This document shows positions 13,825 through 22,063 of a DNA stretch of 32,751 bases, piece by piece. The translations under genes and the position numbers were made by a program. The stretch is from Clostridiales bacterium. Its GTDB lineage: Bacteria > Bacillota > Clostridia > Oscillospirales > Oscillospiraceae. Below the pieces are notes generated by a model. The model saw nothing but the letters and a program-made list of their open reading frames with translations, made no database searches and was not told the DNA's origin. How positions within the stretch are numbered: the stretch's first letter is position 1; the number at the start of each line of letters is the position of its first letter. The stretch covers positions 1-32,751 of the forward strand of contig JALFAD010000004.1 in NCBI GenBank assembly GCA_022772525.1. Reading direction: 5' to 3'.

Positions 13825-15420
13825 TTACAATTTGAGGATCTTCGCTATTTTGGCGCCCTTGGGAAGAAGCAGACAGTCGGCCCGGGTAATGGCCTTCAGC
13901 TTGACGGCGGCGAAGGCGTATACGCACACGCCAATGACTACAGGCAGAGCGCACAGCACCAGACGGCTGCCCAGACCCAGCAGAGTTAGACCCCGATAGA
14001 CGCCGTATACGGCTACGCCCATGATTGCCGCAGCGAGGAAGGGACGCAACAAGTTTTTCAGCACGGCGGGAGGATTGCCCAGCAGCGTGTGCAGGGAGTA
14101 GAGATTCAGAATGCCGATGGACACATAGCACACCAGAATGCCGATGGGGGTGCCCAGAATGTTAATGTGGGGATTGCCGGTGAGAATATACACGGCGATG
14201 AGGTTCAGTACGCCGCCGATGAGCATATTCGTCACGGGACGGCCCGCGTGTCCATGGGCCTGCATGATGGCGGTAGTGACCATGACCACGGCGTTGAAGG
14301 CGATGGCCACGGCAAGTACGAACATGAGCCGGGTGGCAAGGTCCAGATTGGCTCCGGAGTACCGGCCCAGCAGGGCGGTGATGGGCCGGGCCAGCAGGGC
14401 CAGGCCAAAGGCGCAGGGCATGGAGATCAGGCCGGTAATCCGCACGGCGGATTCCTCTGTATTTCGGGCCTCCGTGTCGTTGCACAGGGTCAGCTGGGCG
14501 GTAATGGCGGGAATGATGCTGATGGTGATGGGGGTGATGAAGGCGCAGGGCATATTGAAGATGGTCAGGCACATGCCGTAAATACCCCGCATGGTGTCGG
14601 CGGCGCCTTGCGTGTAGCCCAGATTCAGCAGCTGGCCCATGTAAATTTTCGTCTCCATCATGGTGAAGAACTGCAAAATCGCGGAGCCAACGGTGATGGG
14701 CACGGCAATCATCATCAGACCTTTGGCGGTATCCCAGTAGGAGCGGGGTTCCTCTGTGGTCACAGGCAGGAACACATAGCTCTTGCGGAAGCAGCAGAAC
14801 AGGTAAATGGAGGACACCAGACAGCTGGCGGTCACGCCTAAGATCGCGCCGCCCGCTGCCAGCGGTACGCTGCCGGTGGTTTTCAGCAGGAACAGGGCGG
14901 CGATCATGCCCACAATCAGCTTCACCACCGCCTCAATGACCTGAGAGATGGAGGTGGGAATCATGTTGCTCTGGCCCTGGAAGAAGCCCCGGAAGGTGCT
15001 CATAACGCAGATGAGCAGCACGCAGGGGCCGAGACAGCCAATGGCGGCCCAGGCGTCGGGCTGGTTCTGAAACTGGGCCAGCTGCCGGCAGAACACCGTC
15101 ATGAGGAGGGTTCCCGCAATGCCCAGCCCCAAGAAAATGCCCCGGGCGGTGTGATAAATGCGGCGTACCTGATTGTAGTGCTTTAAAGAGCTGGCCTGAG
15201 AGATCATGCGGCTCATGGCAACGGGCAGGCCCGCCGTGGAGATCATCAGCAGCACGTTATAGATATCGTAGGCGGTGTTGAAATAGCCGAAGCCCTGCTC
15301 GCCAATGATGGCGTTCAGGGGAATCTTATACAGGGCGCCAATGACCTTGACAATGGCGGTTGCCATGGCAAGCAGGGCAGTGCCGTGGAGAAAATTCTGT
15401 TTTTTCTGAGCGTCAGACAT
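13825..15420 (-). CDS. SpoVB/MurJ-like polysaccharide flippase (MOP superfamily)
   Basis: The 531-residue protein starts at MSDAQKKQNFLHG, preceded by AAAGGAC; an upstream in-frame ATG adds 21 unlikely, Arg-rich residues. Twelve to fourteen membrane spans are predicted by eye. The family N-terminus (LHGTALLAMATAIVKVIGAL, KIPLNAIIGEQGFGYFNTAY) and the GLPVAMSRMIS segment are characteristic of SpoVB/YabM/MurJ exporters of lipid-linked wall precursors. The place next to hup and rqcP matches the yabM-like position. Whether it acts in spore cortex or general peptidoglycan synthesis cannot be decided here. Confidence 0.88.
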   Translation of the reverse strand: MSDAQKKQNFLHGTALLAMATAIVKVIGALYKIPLNAIIGEQGFGYFNTAYDIYNVLLMISTAGLPVAMSRMISQASSLKHYNQVRRIYHTARGIFLGLGIAGTLLMTVFCRQLAQFQNQPDAWAAIGCLGPCVLLICVMSTFRGFFQGQSNMIPTSISQVIEAVVKLIVGMIAALFLLKTTGSVPLAAGGAILGVTASCLVSSIYLFCCFRKSYVFLPVTTEEPRSYWDTAKGLMMIAVPITVGSAILQFFTMMETKIYMGQLLNLGYTQGAADTMRGIYGMCLTIFNMPCAFITPITISIIPAITAQLTLCNDTEARNTEESAVRITGLISMPCAFGLALLARPITALLGRYSGANLDLATRLMFVLAVAIAFNAVVMVTTAIMQAHGHAGRPVTNMLIGGVLNLIAVYILTGNPHINILGTPIGILVCYVSIGILNLYSLHTLLGNPPAVLKNLLRPFLAAAIMGVAVYGVYRGLTLLGLGSRLVLCALPVVIGVCVYAFAAVKLKAITRADCLLLPKGAKIAKILKL

Positions 15421-15480
15421 GAAAAACGTCCTTTCGGGGCGGCAAGGCCGCCAGTTAATGCGGGCCGCAGGGCGGCCAGC

Positions 15481-15602
15481 CAATGCGTTACGAACACTGA
15501 GTGGTCATCGTACATCCTTAGGGCCCCTCGACCGGCGGCCAGTGGCCGCTGACAATGCGTCACGAACCCAGTCAGTCGTTGCACATCCTTTGGGCCCCTC
15601 GA
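15481..15602. repeat. Two tandem copies of a 50-nt repeat ending in GGGCCCCTCGA
   Basis: Copies 15481-15531 and 15553-15602 both run from CAATGCGT to CATCCTT.GGGCCCCTCGA with scattered differences. Each is preceded by a GCGGCCAG-type segment. They lie in the 475-nt gene-free region between the flippase and the amidohydrolase. Confidence 0.7.
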
Positions 15603-15642
15603 ATGGAGCTGCTCAGGAATATTGTTCTTTGTCTGAGCAATG

Positions 15643-15783
15643 CCTTCCCCTTTGGGGAAGGTGGCCGAGCGTGAGCGAGGTCGGAAGAGGCTCCTGCGAG
15701 TTCGCCGAAACGCTGAAGAAGGGTTTCTATGTTACTGCCCTCTTCCGCCCCACCTGCGGGGGCACCTTCCCCAAAGGGGAAGG
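15643..15783. repeat. Palindromic MITE-like repeat, copy B
   Basis: The 141-nt unit is bounded by CCTTCCCCTTTGGGGAAGG (15643-15661) and its reverse complement (15765-15783). Inside, GGTGGCCGAGC...GGTCGGAAGAGG forms the left arm and CCTCTTCCGCCCC...GGGGGCACC the right arm. It shares flanks with the copy at 24318-24457, but its interior is in the opposite orientation. It carries no gene. Confidence 0.75.
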
Positions 15784-15828
15784 CTTTGGTGCGATAAATT
15801 CCCCTTTACCTTCCTAAGCACCTCTGGC

Positions 15829-15878
15829 CGAGGGGCCCAAAGGATGGGGGATGATCGCCCAGCGTTCGTGACGTATTG
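15829..15878. repeat. Third, inverted copy of the GGGCCCCTCGA repeat
   Basis: The reverse complement of this stretch runs from CAATACGTCACGAACG to CATCCTTTGGGCCCCTCG, matching the copies at 15481-15602. The palindromic repeat thus lies between inverted copies. Confidence 0.65.
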
Positions 15879-15895
15879 TCCGCGGCGACTCGCCG

Positions 15896-17212
15896 CTATT
15901 TTGTTTCCTCAAATAATTTGGGGATGGCGTAGGTGGTCAGTTCCTCCACCACTTCCTTTAAGTCGATGGTGGGGAAGATGCCGTTCTGGTAGAGGATTTT
16001 TCCCCGAACCATGGTCATAGCCACATCGCCGCCTTTGGCGGACCAGAGAAGGCCGTTCAGCACATTGTGGCAGGGCATCAGGTGGGGGGCGGTGAAGTCC
16101 ACGAGAACAATGTCCGCGTCCATTCCCACCTGCAGCATCCCGCATTCCTTGTTCCGGCCCTGGGCCTGCGCGCCGGTGACGGTCGCCATCATCAGGGCGG
16201 CGGAAGCGGGCAGGGCGGCGCTGTCGCCGCTTTCCTTTCGGGCGTCCATGGCGGCAAAGCGCATGACCTCGAACAGATCCAGATTGCCGCACTCGATGGC
16301 GCCGCCGGTGCCGAGGGCTACGTTCATGCCAGCCTTTACGGACTCCAGAATTGGGGTGGAAGCCTGACCGGACTTGTAGGCGGCAACGGGAGTCGCCACG
16401 GCGGTAACGTGCTTTTTCCCTAACAGTTTACGCTCATGAGGTTCCAGATATGTACAGCTGGCGGCGGTGGCGGGGACGCAGAACAGACTGTGACAGTCCA
16501 GAAGCTCCCCGGGGCCCATGCCGGTGCGTTCCAGACAGGATTCCACCTCGCCCTTTGTCTCTGCCAGATGCAGCTGCATTCCGATGCCTTTTTCGGAGGC
16601 GTAGCCGGCAAGCCCTTCCCAGAGACGATAGTTGCTGGTGTACTCGGCGTAGATGCCTGCGTCGATTTTGATGCGGCCTTCGTCAAAGCCGTTCCACCGG
16701 TCCACCACCCGGACAAGCTCCTGACACTGCTCATCGGTTTCAAAATCGAACTCCTCGTTGGGGTCGATGAAGCGGTAGCTGGAAAGGGCCAGATTGGCCT
16801 TGATGCCGGACTGGGCCACGGCCTCGGCGGTGGCGCTGGGGTAGTAGTACAGGTCGGAAACGGAGGTGACGCCAAAGCGCAGGCATTCGGCGATTGCCAG
16901 CAGGGCCGCCGCCTTTGCGCTGCGGGAGTCCATTTTGGCCTCTTTTTGGAGCAGCGCCTGCAAAGCTTCCGTATTGCCTAAATCATCGGTGTAACTGCGA
17001 AGCCCGGCGGTAGCGAGATGGGTGTGGCAGTTGATGAGGCCGGGAATGGCGACCATGCCGGTGCCGTCAATGATGGTTTTCGGCGGCTGGGCCGGGGCGG
17101 ATTTGCTGATGGAGACGATTTTGCCGCCGTCGATGCCGATGTACGCACCGAAAATGACCTCCATCCGGGGATTCATGGTCACGGCGGTGACGTTGGAAAT
17201 TAATGTGTCCAA
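15896..17212 (-). CDS. Amidohydrolase-family protein (SAH/MTA deaminase-like) lacking key catalytic residues
   Basis: A 438-residue protein with the metal-dependent amidohydrolase fold of the TrzA/MtaD group. The start is probably TTG at 17212, 9 nt after AAAGG; a TTG three codons earlier overlaps the ribosome site. The first metal motif is intact (INCHTHLATAGL, His63/His65), as are QLHLAETKGEVE (His215, Glu218) and the C-terminal ADIVLVDF. However, the site normally HAEYTS/HAPYT reads YAEYTS (Tyr188), the AAHCVHL motif reads AASCTYL (Ser252), and the metal-binding GTDGA reads GTGGA (Gly303). The frame is fully open, so the gene is kept, but normal hydrolytic deamination is doubtful. It stands where hisS often follows hemZ in Clostridia. 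Confidence 0.85.
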   Translation of the reverse strand: MDTLISNVTAVTMNPRMEVIFGAYIGIDGGKIVSISKSAPAQPPKTIIDGTGMVAIPGLINCHTHLATAGLRSYTDDLGNTEALQALLQKEAKMDSRSAKAAALLAIAECLRFGVTSVSDLYYYPSATAEAVAQSGIKANLALSSYRFIDPNEEFDFETDEQCQELVRVVDRWNGFDEGRIKIDAGIYAEYTSNYRLWEGLAGYASEKGIGMQLHLAETKGEVESCLERTGMGPGELLDCHSLFCVPATAASCTYLEPHERKLLGKKHVTAVATPVAAYKSGQASTPILESVKAGMNVALGTGGAIECGNLDLFEVMRFAAMDARKESGDSAALPASAALMMATVTGAQAQGRNKECGMLQVGMDADIVLVDFTAPHLMPCHNVLNGLLWSAKGGDVAMTMVRGKILYQNGIFPTIDLKEVVEELTTYAIPKLFEETK

Positions 17213-17275
17213 TGAAAACAACCTTTCAAATCAGATAGAAGATACGAGATACAAGATATTTGGCGCTGTTCCGCT

Positions 17276-18694
17276 TCACATGAGGGCGAACAGTTCCTCT
17301 TTCTGCTTGCAGACGGAATCAATCATTTCAATGTACTGTTCCGGAAATTTGGGATTGTGGAAGCGCCGGAGGGTGCCGTCGGGCAGATTGACCTTGTTCA
17401 TTCCGCCGCCGCCCAGAGAGACGATGGTGTGCAGCTCTTCCATCATATAAATATTGTACAGGCAGTCCAGGCCGTCCCGGCTCCAGCCAACGTTTTCAAA
17501 GCTGCCGGACATATATTTCTGCCGGTACAGGTAGTAGGGCTTGTAGCCGAGACTGCGAAGGGTGCGGTTGGCGTAGTCCACCATCCGGGCCACCTCCTCC
17601 GCAGTGGACAGGCCCTCCCGTTTTTCGAACAAATCCGCTCCTTTTTTCAGAGCCAGGGTGTGGACGGTGATGTTGGCGGGATTCAGGGCGGCAACCGCGT
17701 CCAGAGAGCGGCGGAAGCCGTCAAAATCATCCTGAGGCAGTCCGGCAATCAAATCCATGTTGATGGCGGCAAAGCCTGCGTCCACGGCTTCCTGATAGGC
17801 CCGCACCACATCGTCCGCTTTGTGGGGCCGTCCGCAGGCCCGGAGCACAGGATCCTCCATGGTTTGGGGATTGATGCTCATGCGGTCGGCGCCATGCGCC
17901 CGAATGGCACGGAGCTTTTCCACGTCCAGCGTATCCGGGCGGCCGCCTTCTACGGTAAATTCAATGCAGCGGTCAAAATCAAAGGATTCCCGCAGGGTGT
18001 CCAGCAGCCGAATCATCTGAGCTGTGGATAATGTGGTGGGGGTGCCGCCGCCGATGTACAGGGTGCGAAGATGCCTGCCGCTGTGCTTCATCAGTTCAGC
18101 CGTGACCTGGATTTCCCGCTCCAATGCGGCGAGATACGGCTCCAGAAGTTCGGTTTTCCTGCCGATGGTGCGGCTGACGAAGCTGCAATAGGTGCACCGG
18201 GTGGGGCAGAAGGGAATGCCTACATAGACAGAAATGTCCTCCGGCTCCATGCGCTTCACGGCATTCACGGTGGACAGAGAGCAGTCTACCGCCAGCTTCC
18301 GCCGGTCCTCCGACACAAAGTATACGTCCTTCATGAGCTTTTCGGCGGATTCTGGCGTGCCGCCCTCCAAAAGATGTTTGGTTGTGATTTTAGTGGGCCG
18401 CACACCTGCCAGTGCGCCCCATGCCGGAGCCTTCGGCAGCAGCTGAAGGGCGGCCAGGTAGTAGCTCTGCTGCAAAACCCGGCGGCGCAGGCGCACGGTC
18501 TCCTCCGCGGCTTTCAGGCGGCGGGAGGCGGCGGCGGTTTTGCCGTTCAGGGTGATTCTCGCGGTGGCGGTGAGGTATGTTCCTCCCCGGTGCAGGGCGG
18601 ATTCCGCCTGCCCCTCCGGGTTATCCGGGAACAGCGCCATTTGCAGCTGCTCCACAGCGTAACGGTCGTCGTGACCGATGAGTGTCAAATTCAT
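17276..18694 (-). CDS. hemZ: HemZ-like radical SAM coproporphyrinogen dehydrogenase family protein
   Basis: The 472-residue protein has a long N-terminal region (about 1-150) with GVRPTKITTKHLLEGG, typical of Firmicutes HemZ, followed by the radical SAM domain: YVGIPFCPTRCTYCSFVS holds the CxxxCxxC cluster (Cys163, Cys167, Cys170), then RTLYIGGGTPTTLS and a DLIAGLPQDDFDGF strand. Such proteins are annotated as oxygen-independent coproporphyrinogen III oxidase-like; true heme activity is often unproven. It is part of the recJ-relA-dtd-MBL-hemZ block common in Clostridia. No other heme gene is in the window, so another SAM function is possible. Confidence 0.9.
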   Translation of the reverse strand: MNLTLIGHDDRYAVEQLQMALFPDNPEGQAESALHRGGTYLTATARITLNGKTAAASRRLKAAEETVRLRRRVLQQSYYLAALQLLPKAPAWGALAGVRPTKITTKHLLEGGTPESAEKLMKDVYFVSEDRRKLAVDCSLSTVNAVKRMEPEDISVYVGIPFCPTRCTYCSFVSRTIGRKTELLEPYLAALEREIQVTAELMKHSGRHLRTLYIGGGTPTTLSTAQMIRLLDTLRESFDFDRCIEFTVEGGRPDTLDVEKLRAIRAHGADRMSINPQTMEDPVLRACGRPHKADDVVRAYQEAVDAGFAAINMDLIAGLPQDDFDGFRRSLDAVAALNPANITVHTLALKKGADLFEKREGLSTAEEVARMVDYANRTLRSLGYKPYYLYRQKYMSGSFENVGWSRDGLDCLYNIYMMEELHTIVSLGGGGMNKVNLPDGTLRRFHNPKFPEQYIEMIDSVCKQKEELFALM

Positions 18695-18759
18695 AGAGAT
18701 TCCTCATTTTGTCCGTAGGGGGCGTCGAGGACGCCGCCCCCTGCGTTGAAACGCGGGAG

Positions 18760-19350
18760 TTAGTGCAGATAGGGATTATGCCGCTTTTCTTCATCCAGTG
18801 TGGTAGACTCCCCATGCCCGGGAAGCACCCACAGGTTGGCTTCAATACCCGCCAGCCGCTTCAGAGAGGACTGCATCTGCTCCCAGCTGCCGCCGGGCAG
18901 ATCAGTGCGACCGCAGGAACCTGCAAAGAGCGTGTCGCCGGAGAACAACGTGTTTTCCGCCAGCAGACACACGGAGCCGGGGGTGTGGCCCGGGGTTTGC
19001 AGGACTGAGATATCCAGCCCCGCAAGGTGCAGCCCTGTCCCTTCGGCGTAGGTATTCGTGTAGCAGAGCGGCCCGGCGGTGAGATTCGTTGGCAGAGCCA
19101 AGTCGTCCGCGCACAGCCAGACCTGACAGCCGGTGTCCGCCGCCAGATCCCGGACGGCTCCCACATGGTCAAAATGCCCGTGGGTCAAGAGAATTGCTTC
19201 CAACGTCAACCCCAGCTGGCTGAGCTTGTCCACAATGGTGTCTGCTTCATAGCCCGGGTCGATAACGCAGCAGGAAGGGCTTTTCTCGTCGTGGATGATG
19301 TAGCAGTTGACCTGATAAGCCCCCAAAGTCAGAGCATGAACTTGCAGCAT
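18760..19350 (-). CDS. MBL-fold metallo-hydrolase (glyoxalase II-like)
   Basis: The 196-residue protein has the metallo-beta-lactamase motifs: the HxHxDH metal site in LTHGHFDHVGAVRDLA, then TPGHTPGSVC, LFSGDTLFAGSCGRTDLPGG, and a late LPGHGEST histidine. It lacks the C-terminal helical domain of true glyoxalase II, so it is one of the short hydrolases of unknown thioester or similar substrate. AGGAGGGGCCT precedes the ATG, overlapping the end of dtd. In Clostridia this gene lies between dtd and hemZ. A GC-rich inverted repeat (about 18716-18746) separates it from hemZ. Confidence 0.9.
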   Translation of the reverse strand: MLQVHALTLGAYQVNCYIIHDEKSPSCCVIDPGYEADTIVDKLSQLGLTLEAILLTHGHFDHVGAVRDLAADTGCQVWLCADDLALPTNLTAGPLCYTNTYAEGTGLHLAGLDISVLQTPGHTPGSVCLLAENTLFSGDTLFAGSCGRTDLPGGSWEQMQSSLKRLAGIEANLWVLPGHGESTTLDEEKRHNPYLH

Positions 19351-19360
19351 AGGCCCCTCC

Positions 19361-19825
19361 TTATCTTCTCGGCGTGTCCATGAGCTGGTCGGTATCCAGA
19401 ATCAACGTGACGGGGCCGTCGTTGATGGATTCCACCTTCATATCCGCGCCGAACCGTCCGTGCTGGGGCGGATAGCCCAGCTCAGCACAATCCGACAGAA
19501 ATTTTTCGTACAAAGCGCTACCCAGTTCGGGGTTTGCCGCGTCGGTGAAGCTGGGTCGGCGTCCCTTGCGGCAATTGCCGTAGAGGGTGAACTGGCTCAC
19601 CACCAGAACCTCGCCGCCGACAGCGTCCAGTCCCAGATTCATTTTCCCATTTTCGTCCTCAAAAATCCGCAATCCCAGAGCTTTTTCCGCCAGATACCGG
19701 CACTCCTTTTCCGTATCGTTGGGGCCGACGCCCAGCAGAATCAGAAAGCCCTGTCCGATCTTGCCCACGATTTCACCGTCAATGGCGACGGAGGCGGATT
19801 TGACTCTTGTGAGTACAGCTCGCAT
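19361..19825 (-). CDS. dtd: D-aminoacyl-tRNA deacylase
   Basis: The 154-residue protein is a full-length DTD: MRAVLTRVKSASVAIDGEIV, GFLILLGVGPNDTEK, the active-site SQFTLYGNCRKGRRPSF and the GPVTLILDTD segment near the C-terminus (the cis Gly-Pro motif). It removes D-amino acids mischarged onto tRNA. It lies directly after relA, as in many Firmicutes. Confidence 0.96.
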   Translation of the reverse strand: MRAVLTRVKSASVAIDGEIVGKIGQGFLILLGVGPNDTEKECRYLAEKALGLRIFEDENGKMNLGLDAVGGEVLVVSQFTLYGNCRKGRRPSFTDAANPELGSALYEKFLSDCAELGYPPQHGRFGADMKVESINDGPVTLILDTDQLMDTPRR

Positions 19826-19842
19826 TCTATACGCTCCTTTCA

Positions 19843-19862
19843 GGCTCCCCTTGAGGGGAGCC
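19843..19862 (-). other. Intercistronic hairpin between relA and dtd
   Basis: GGCTCCCC (19843-19850) pairs perfectly with GGGGAGCC (19855-19862) around TTGA. On the minus strand no U-tract follows, so it is more likely a stability or processing element than a terminator. It begins 1 nt after the relA stop. Confidence 0.45.
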
Positions 19863-19863
19863 T

Positions 19864-22056
19864 TTAATTTTGACCTCTCCGGGAATTGGTTACATCCCGG
19901 ATAGAAAGCAGTTTTTTGCGGATGGAATCCAGCTCCGCCACATTTTTGACCTCAAAACGAATGATGATGGTGCTGCGTCCGCCGGGAAGATCCTTGGCGT
20001 TCAGCTCCTTGACCCGAACCCGGGCGGTGGTCATGACCGTTGCCACGTCCAGCACCAGACCGTCCCGCGTGATGCAGTCCAGCTCCAGCGTGGTCTCGAA
20101 GGGCTGCTCCTCCTGGGTGGCCCAGCGCACCCGCACCCAGCGGGCGGCCTGCCGGGGATCGTCCCGGTTCGCGGCGTTGGGGCAGTCGGCCCGATGGATG
20201 CTGACGCCGAAGCCCTTGGTGATGAAGCCAACAATGGCATCGCCGGGGACGGGGGTGCAGCACTTGGCGAATTTGATCATGCAGGAGTCGATGTCCTCCA
20301 CGATGACGCCGTTGACCGCGTGGCGGTTGAGAAGGTCCGCGTCAGAGTCGGGGCGCACCCGCAGAGGGCTGACGGGCAGCTTCTCGGCGGCCTGGGCCTT
20401 CACCGCCTTGTTCACATCGTCCCGAATGCGGCCTACGGCCTTGGTAGCGGTAAGGCCGCCGTAGCCGATGGCGGCGTACATATCGTCCCAGCTGTCAAAG
20501 GCCAGCTTTTTCAGCAGGTGGGGTTCCAGTTCCGGGTCGGCGACAGCGGTCAGCGGCAGGCCCACCCGCTTCATTTCCGCCTCGAAGGAGGCCCGGCCGT
20601 GGAGAATATTTTCCTCCCGCTTCTCCTTTTTGAACCACTGCTTGATCTTGGTGCGGGCCTGATTGGACTTGCAGATGGTGAGCCAGTCCCGGCTGGGGCC
20701 CTTGGCGGATTTGGAGGTCAGCACCTCCACAATGTCGCCGTTGCGCAGCTTGGTGTCGATATTGGCAATGCGGTTGTTGACCTTGGCGCCGATCATGGCG
20801 TTGCCCACGCCGGAGTGGATGGCATAGGCAAAGTCGATGGGGGTGGAGCCGGCGGGCAGGGAGACGATGCGGCCCTTGGGGGTGTAGACAAAGACCTCGT
20901 CGTCGAACATGTCGATCTTCATGTCCTGCACGAATTCCTCGGCGTCGGAATCCTGCTGGGTTTCCAGAAGCCTGCGAACCCATTCAAAGTCCTTCTCCGT
21001 GCCGGCGCCGGTGCCCTGCTTGTACTTCCAGTGGGCGGCGATGCCGTATTCGGCGGTTTCGTGCATTTCCCAGGTGCGAATCTGCACCTCAAAGGGGATG
21101 CCCTGAGAGCCGATGACGGTGGTGTGCAGAGACTGGTACATATTGGGCTTGGGGGTGGAAATATAGTCCTTGAACCGTCCGGGCACCAGATTGAACAGGT
21201 CGTGGACGTGGCCCAGCACGTTGTAGCAGTCGGGAATGGAGTCCACAATCACCCGGAAGGCGTAGATGTCGTACAGCTCGTCGATGGTCTTGCCCTGAGA
21301 CTGCATCTTGCGGTAGATGGAGTAGACGTGCTTGATGCGTCCGTAGGTCTTGTTGTGAATGCCCACGGAGGACAGACGCTGGGTGATTTTGTCCTGAATG
21401 GTGCGCATGAACACCTCGTCCTGCTCCTTGTGGGCGTTCAGGTAATTCATGATTTCGTTATAGGAATCCGGCGCCAGATACCGAAGGGCGATATCCTCCA
21501 GTTCCCACTTGATCTTCTGCATACCAAGCCGGTGGGCCAGGGGCGCGTAGATATCCATGGTCTCCCGGCATTTTTTGATCTGCTTTTCCGGGGTCTGGTA
21601 CTGCATGGTGCGCATATTGTGAAGCCGGTCGGCAATCTTGATGAGCACCACCCGGATGTCCTTGGACATGGCCATGAACATTTTGCGCAGGTTCTCCATC
21701 TGCTCCTGCTCGGAGGTAGAGAAATTGGCCCGGGTCAGCTTGGTGACGCCCTCCACCAGCTCCGCTACGGTGGTGCCGAAGATTTTCTCGATTTCCTCGT
21801 GGGAAGCGTCGGTGTCCTCAATGCAGTCGTGGAGCAGCGCACCCAGTACGGCGTCCTGGTCGAGGCCCATTTCTGCTACGATTTGGGCAACGGCAAGGGG
21901 GTGAATGATGTAGGGGGAGCCGTCCTTACGCTTTTGCAGCTTGTGCTTAACGTTTGCGTAGTCCACAGCCTTGTCAATGAGCTGCATATCCGCACCGGGC
22001 ATCCGCTTCAAAATCGCGGACTGCATGGCGGCATAGTGTTCTTCAAAGGTTTCCAT
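19864..22056 (-). CDS. relA: Bifunctional (p)ppGpp synthetase/hydrolase
   Basis: The 730-residue protein has all domains of a long RSH enzyme. The HD hydrolase (1-190) has YIIHPLAVAQI (His52) and LLHDCIEDTD (His76, Asp77, Glu80, Asp81). The synthetase (about 240-350) has DIYAFRVIVDSIPDCY and RFKDYISTPKPNMYQSLHTT. A TGS domain (about 390-450) starts DEVFVYTPKGRIVSLPAGST, a zinc-finger-like segment contains AKCCTPVPGDAIVGF, and an ACT domain ends the protein. It makes and destroys the alarmone in the stringent response on the ribosome. Because the HD residues are intact, hydrolase activity is expected. It follows recJ by 7 nt; the apt gene often found between them is missing. Confidence 0.96.
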   Translation of the reverse strand: METFEEHYAAMQSAILKRMPGADMQLIDKAVDYANVKHKLQKRKDGSPYIIHPLAVAQIVAEMGLDQDAVLGALLHDCIEDTDASHEEIEKIFGTTVAELVEGVTKLTRANFSTSEQEQMENLRKMFMAMSKDIRVVLIKIADRLHNMRTMQYQTPEKQIKKCRETMDIYAPLAHRLGMQKIKWELEDIALRYLAPDSYNEIMNYLNAHKEQDEVFMRTIQDKITQRLSSVGIHNKTYGRIKHVYSIYRKMQSQGKTIDELYDIYAFRVIVDSIPDCYNVLGHVHDLFNLVPGRFKDYISTPKPNMYQSLHTTVIGSQGIPFEVQIRTWEMHETAEYGIAAHWKYKQGTGAGTEKDFEWVRRLLETQQDSDAEEFVQDMKIDMFDDEVFVYTPKGRIVSLPAGSTPIDFAYAIHSGVGNAMIGAKVNNRIANIDTKLRNGDIVEVLTSKSAKGPSRDWLTICKSNQARTKIKQWFKKEKREENILHGRASFEAEMKRVGLPLTAVADPELEPHLLKKLAFDSWDDMYAAIGYGGLTATKAVGRIRDDVNKAVKAQAAEKLPVSPLRVRPDSDADLLNRHAVNGVIVEDIDSCMIKFAKCCTPVPGDAIVGFITKGFGVSIHRADCPNAANRDDPRQAARWVRVRWATQEEQPFETTLELDCITRDGLVLDVATVMTTARVRVKELNAKDLPGGRSTIIIRFEVKNVAELDSIRKKLLSIRDVTNSRRGQN

Positions 22057-22063
22057 TTTCTTT

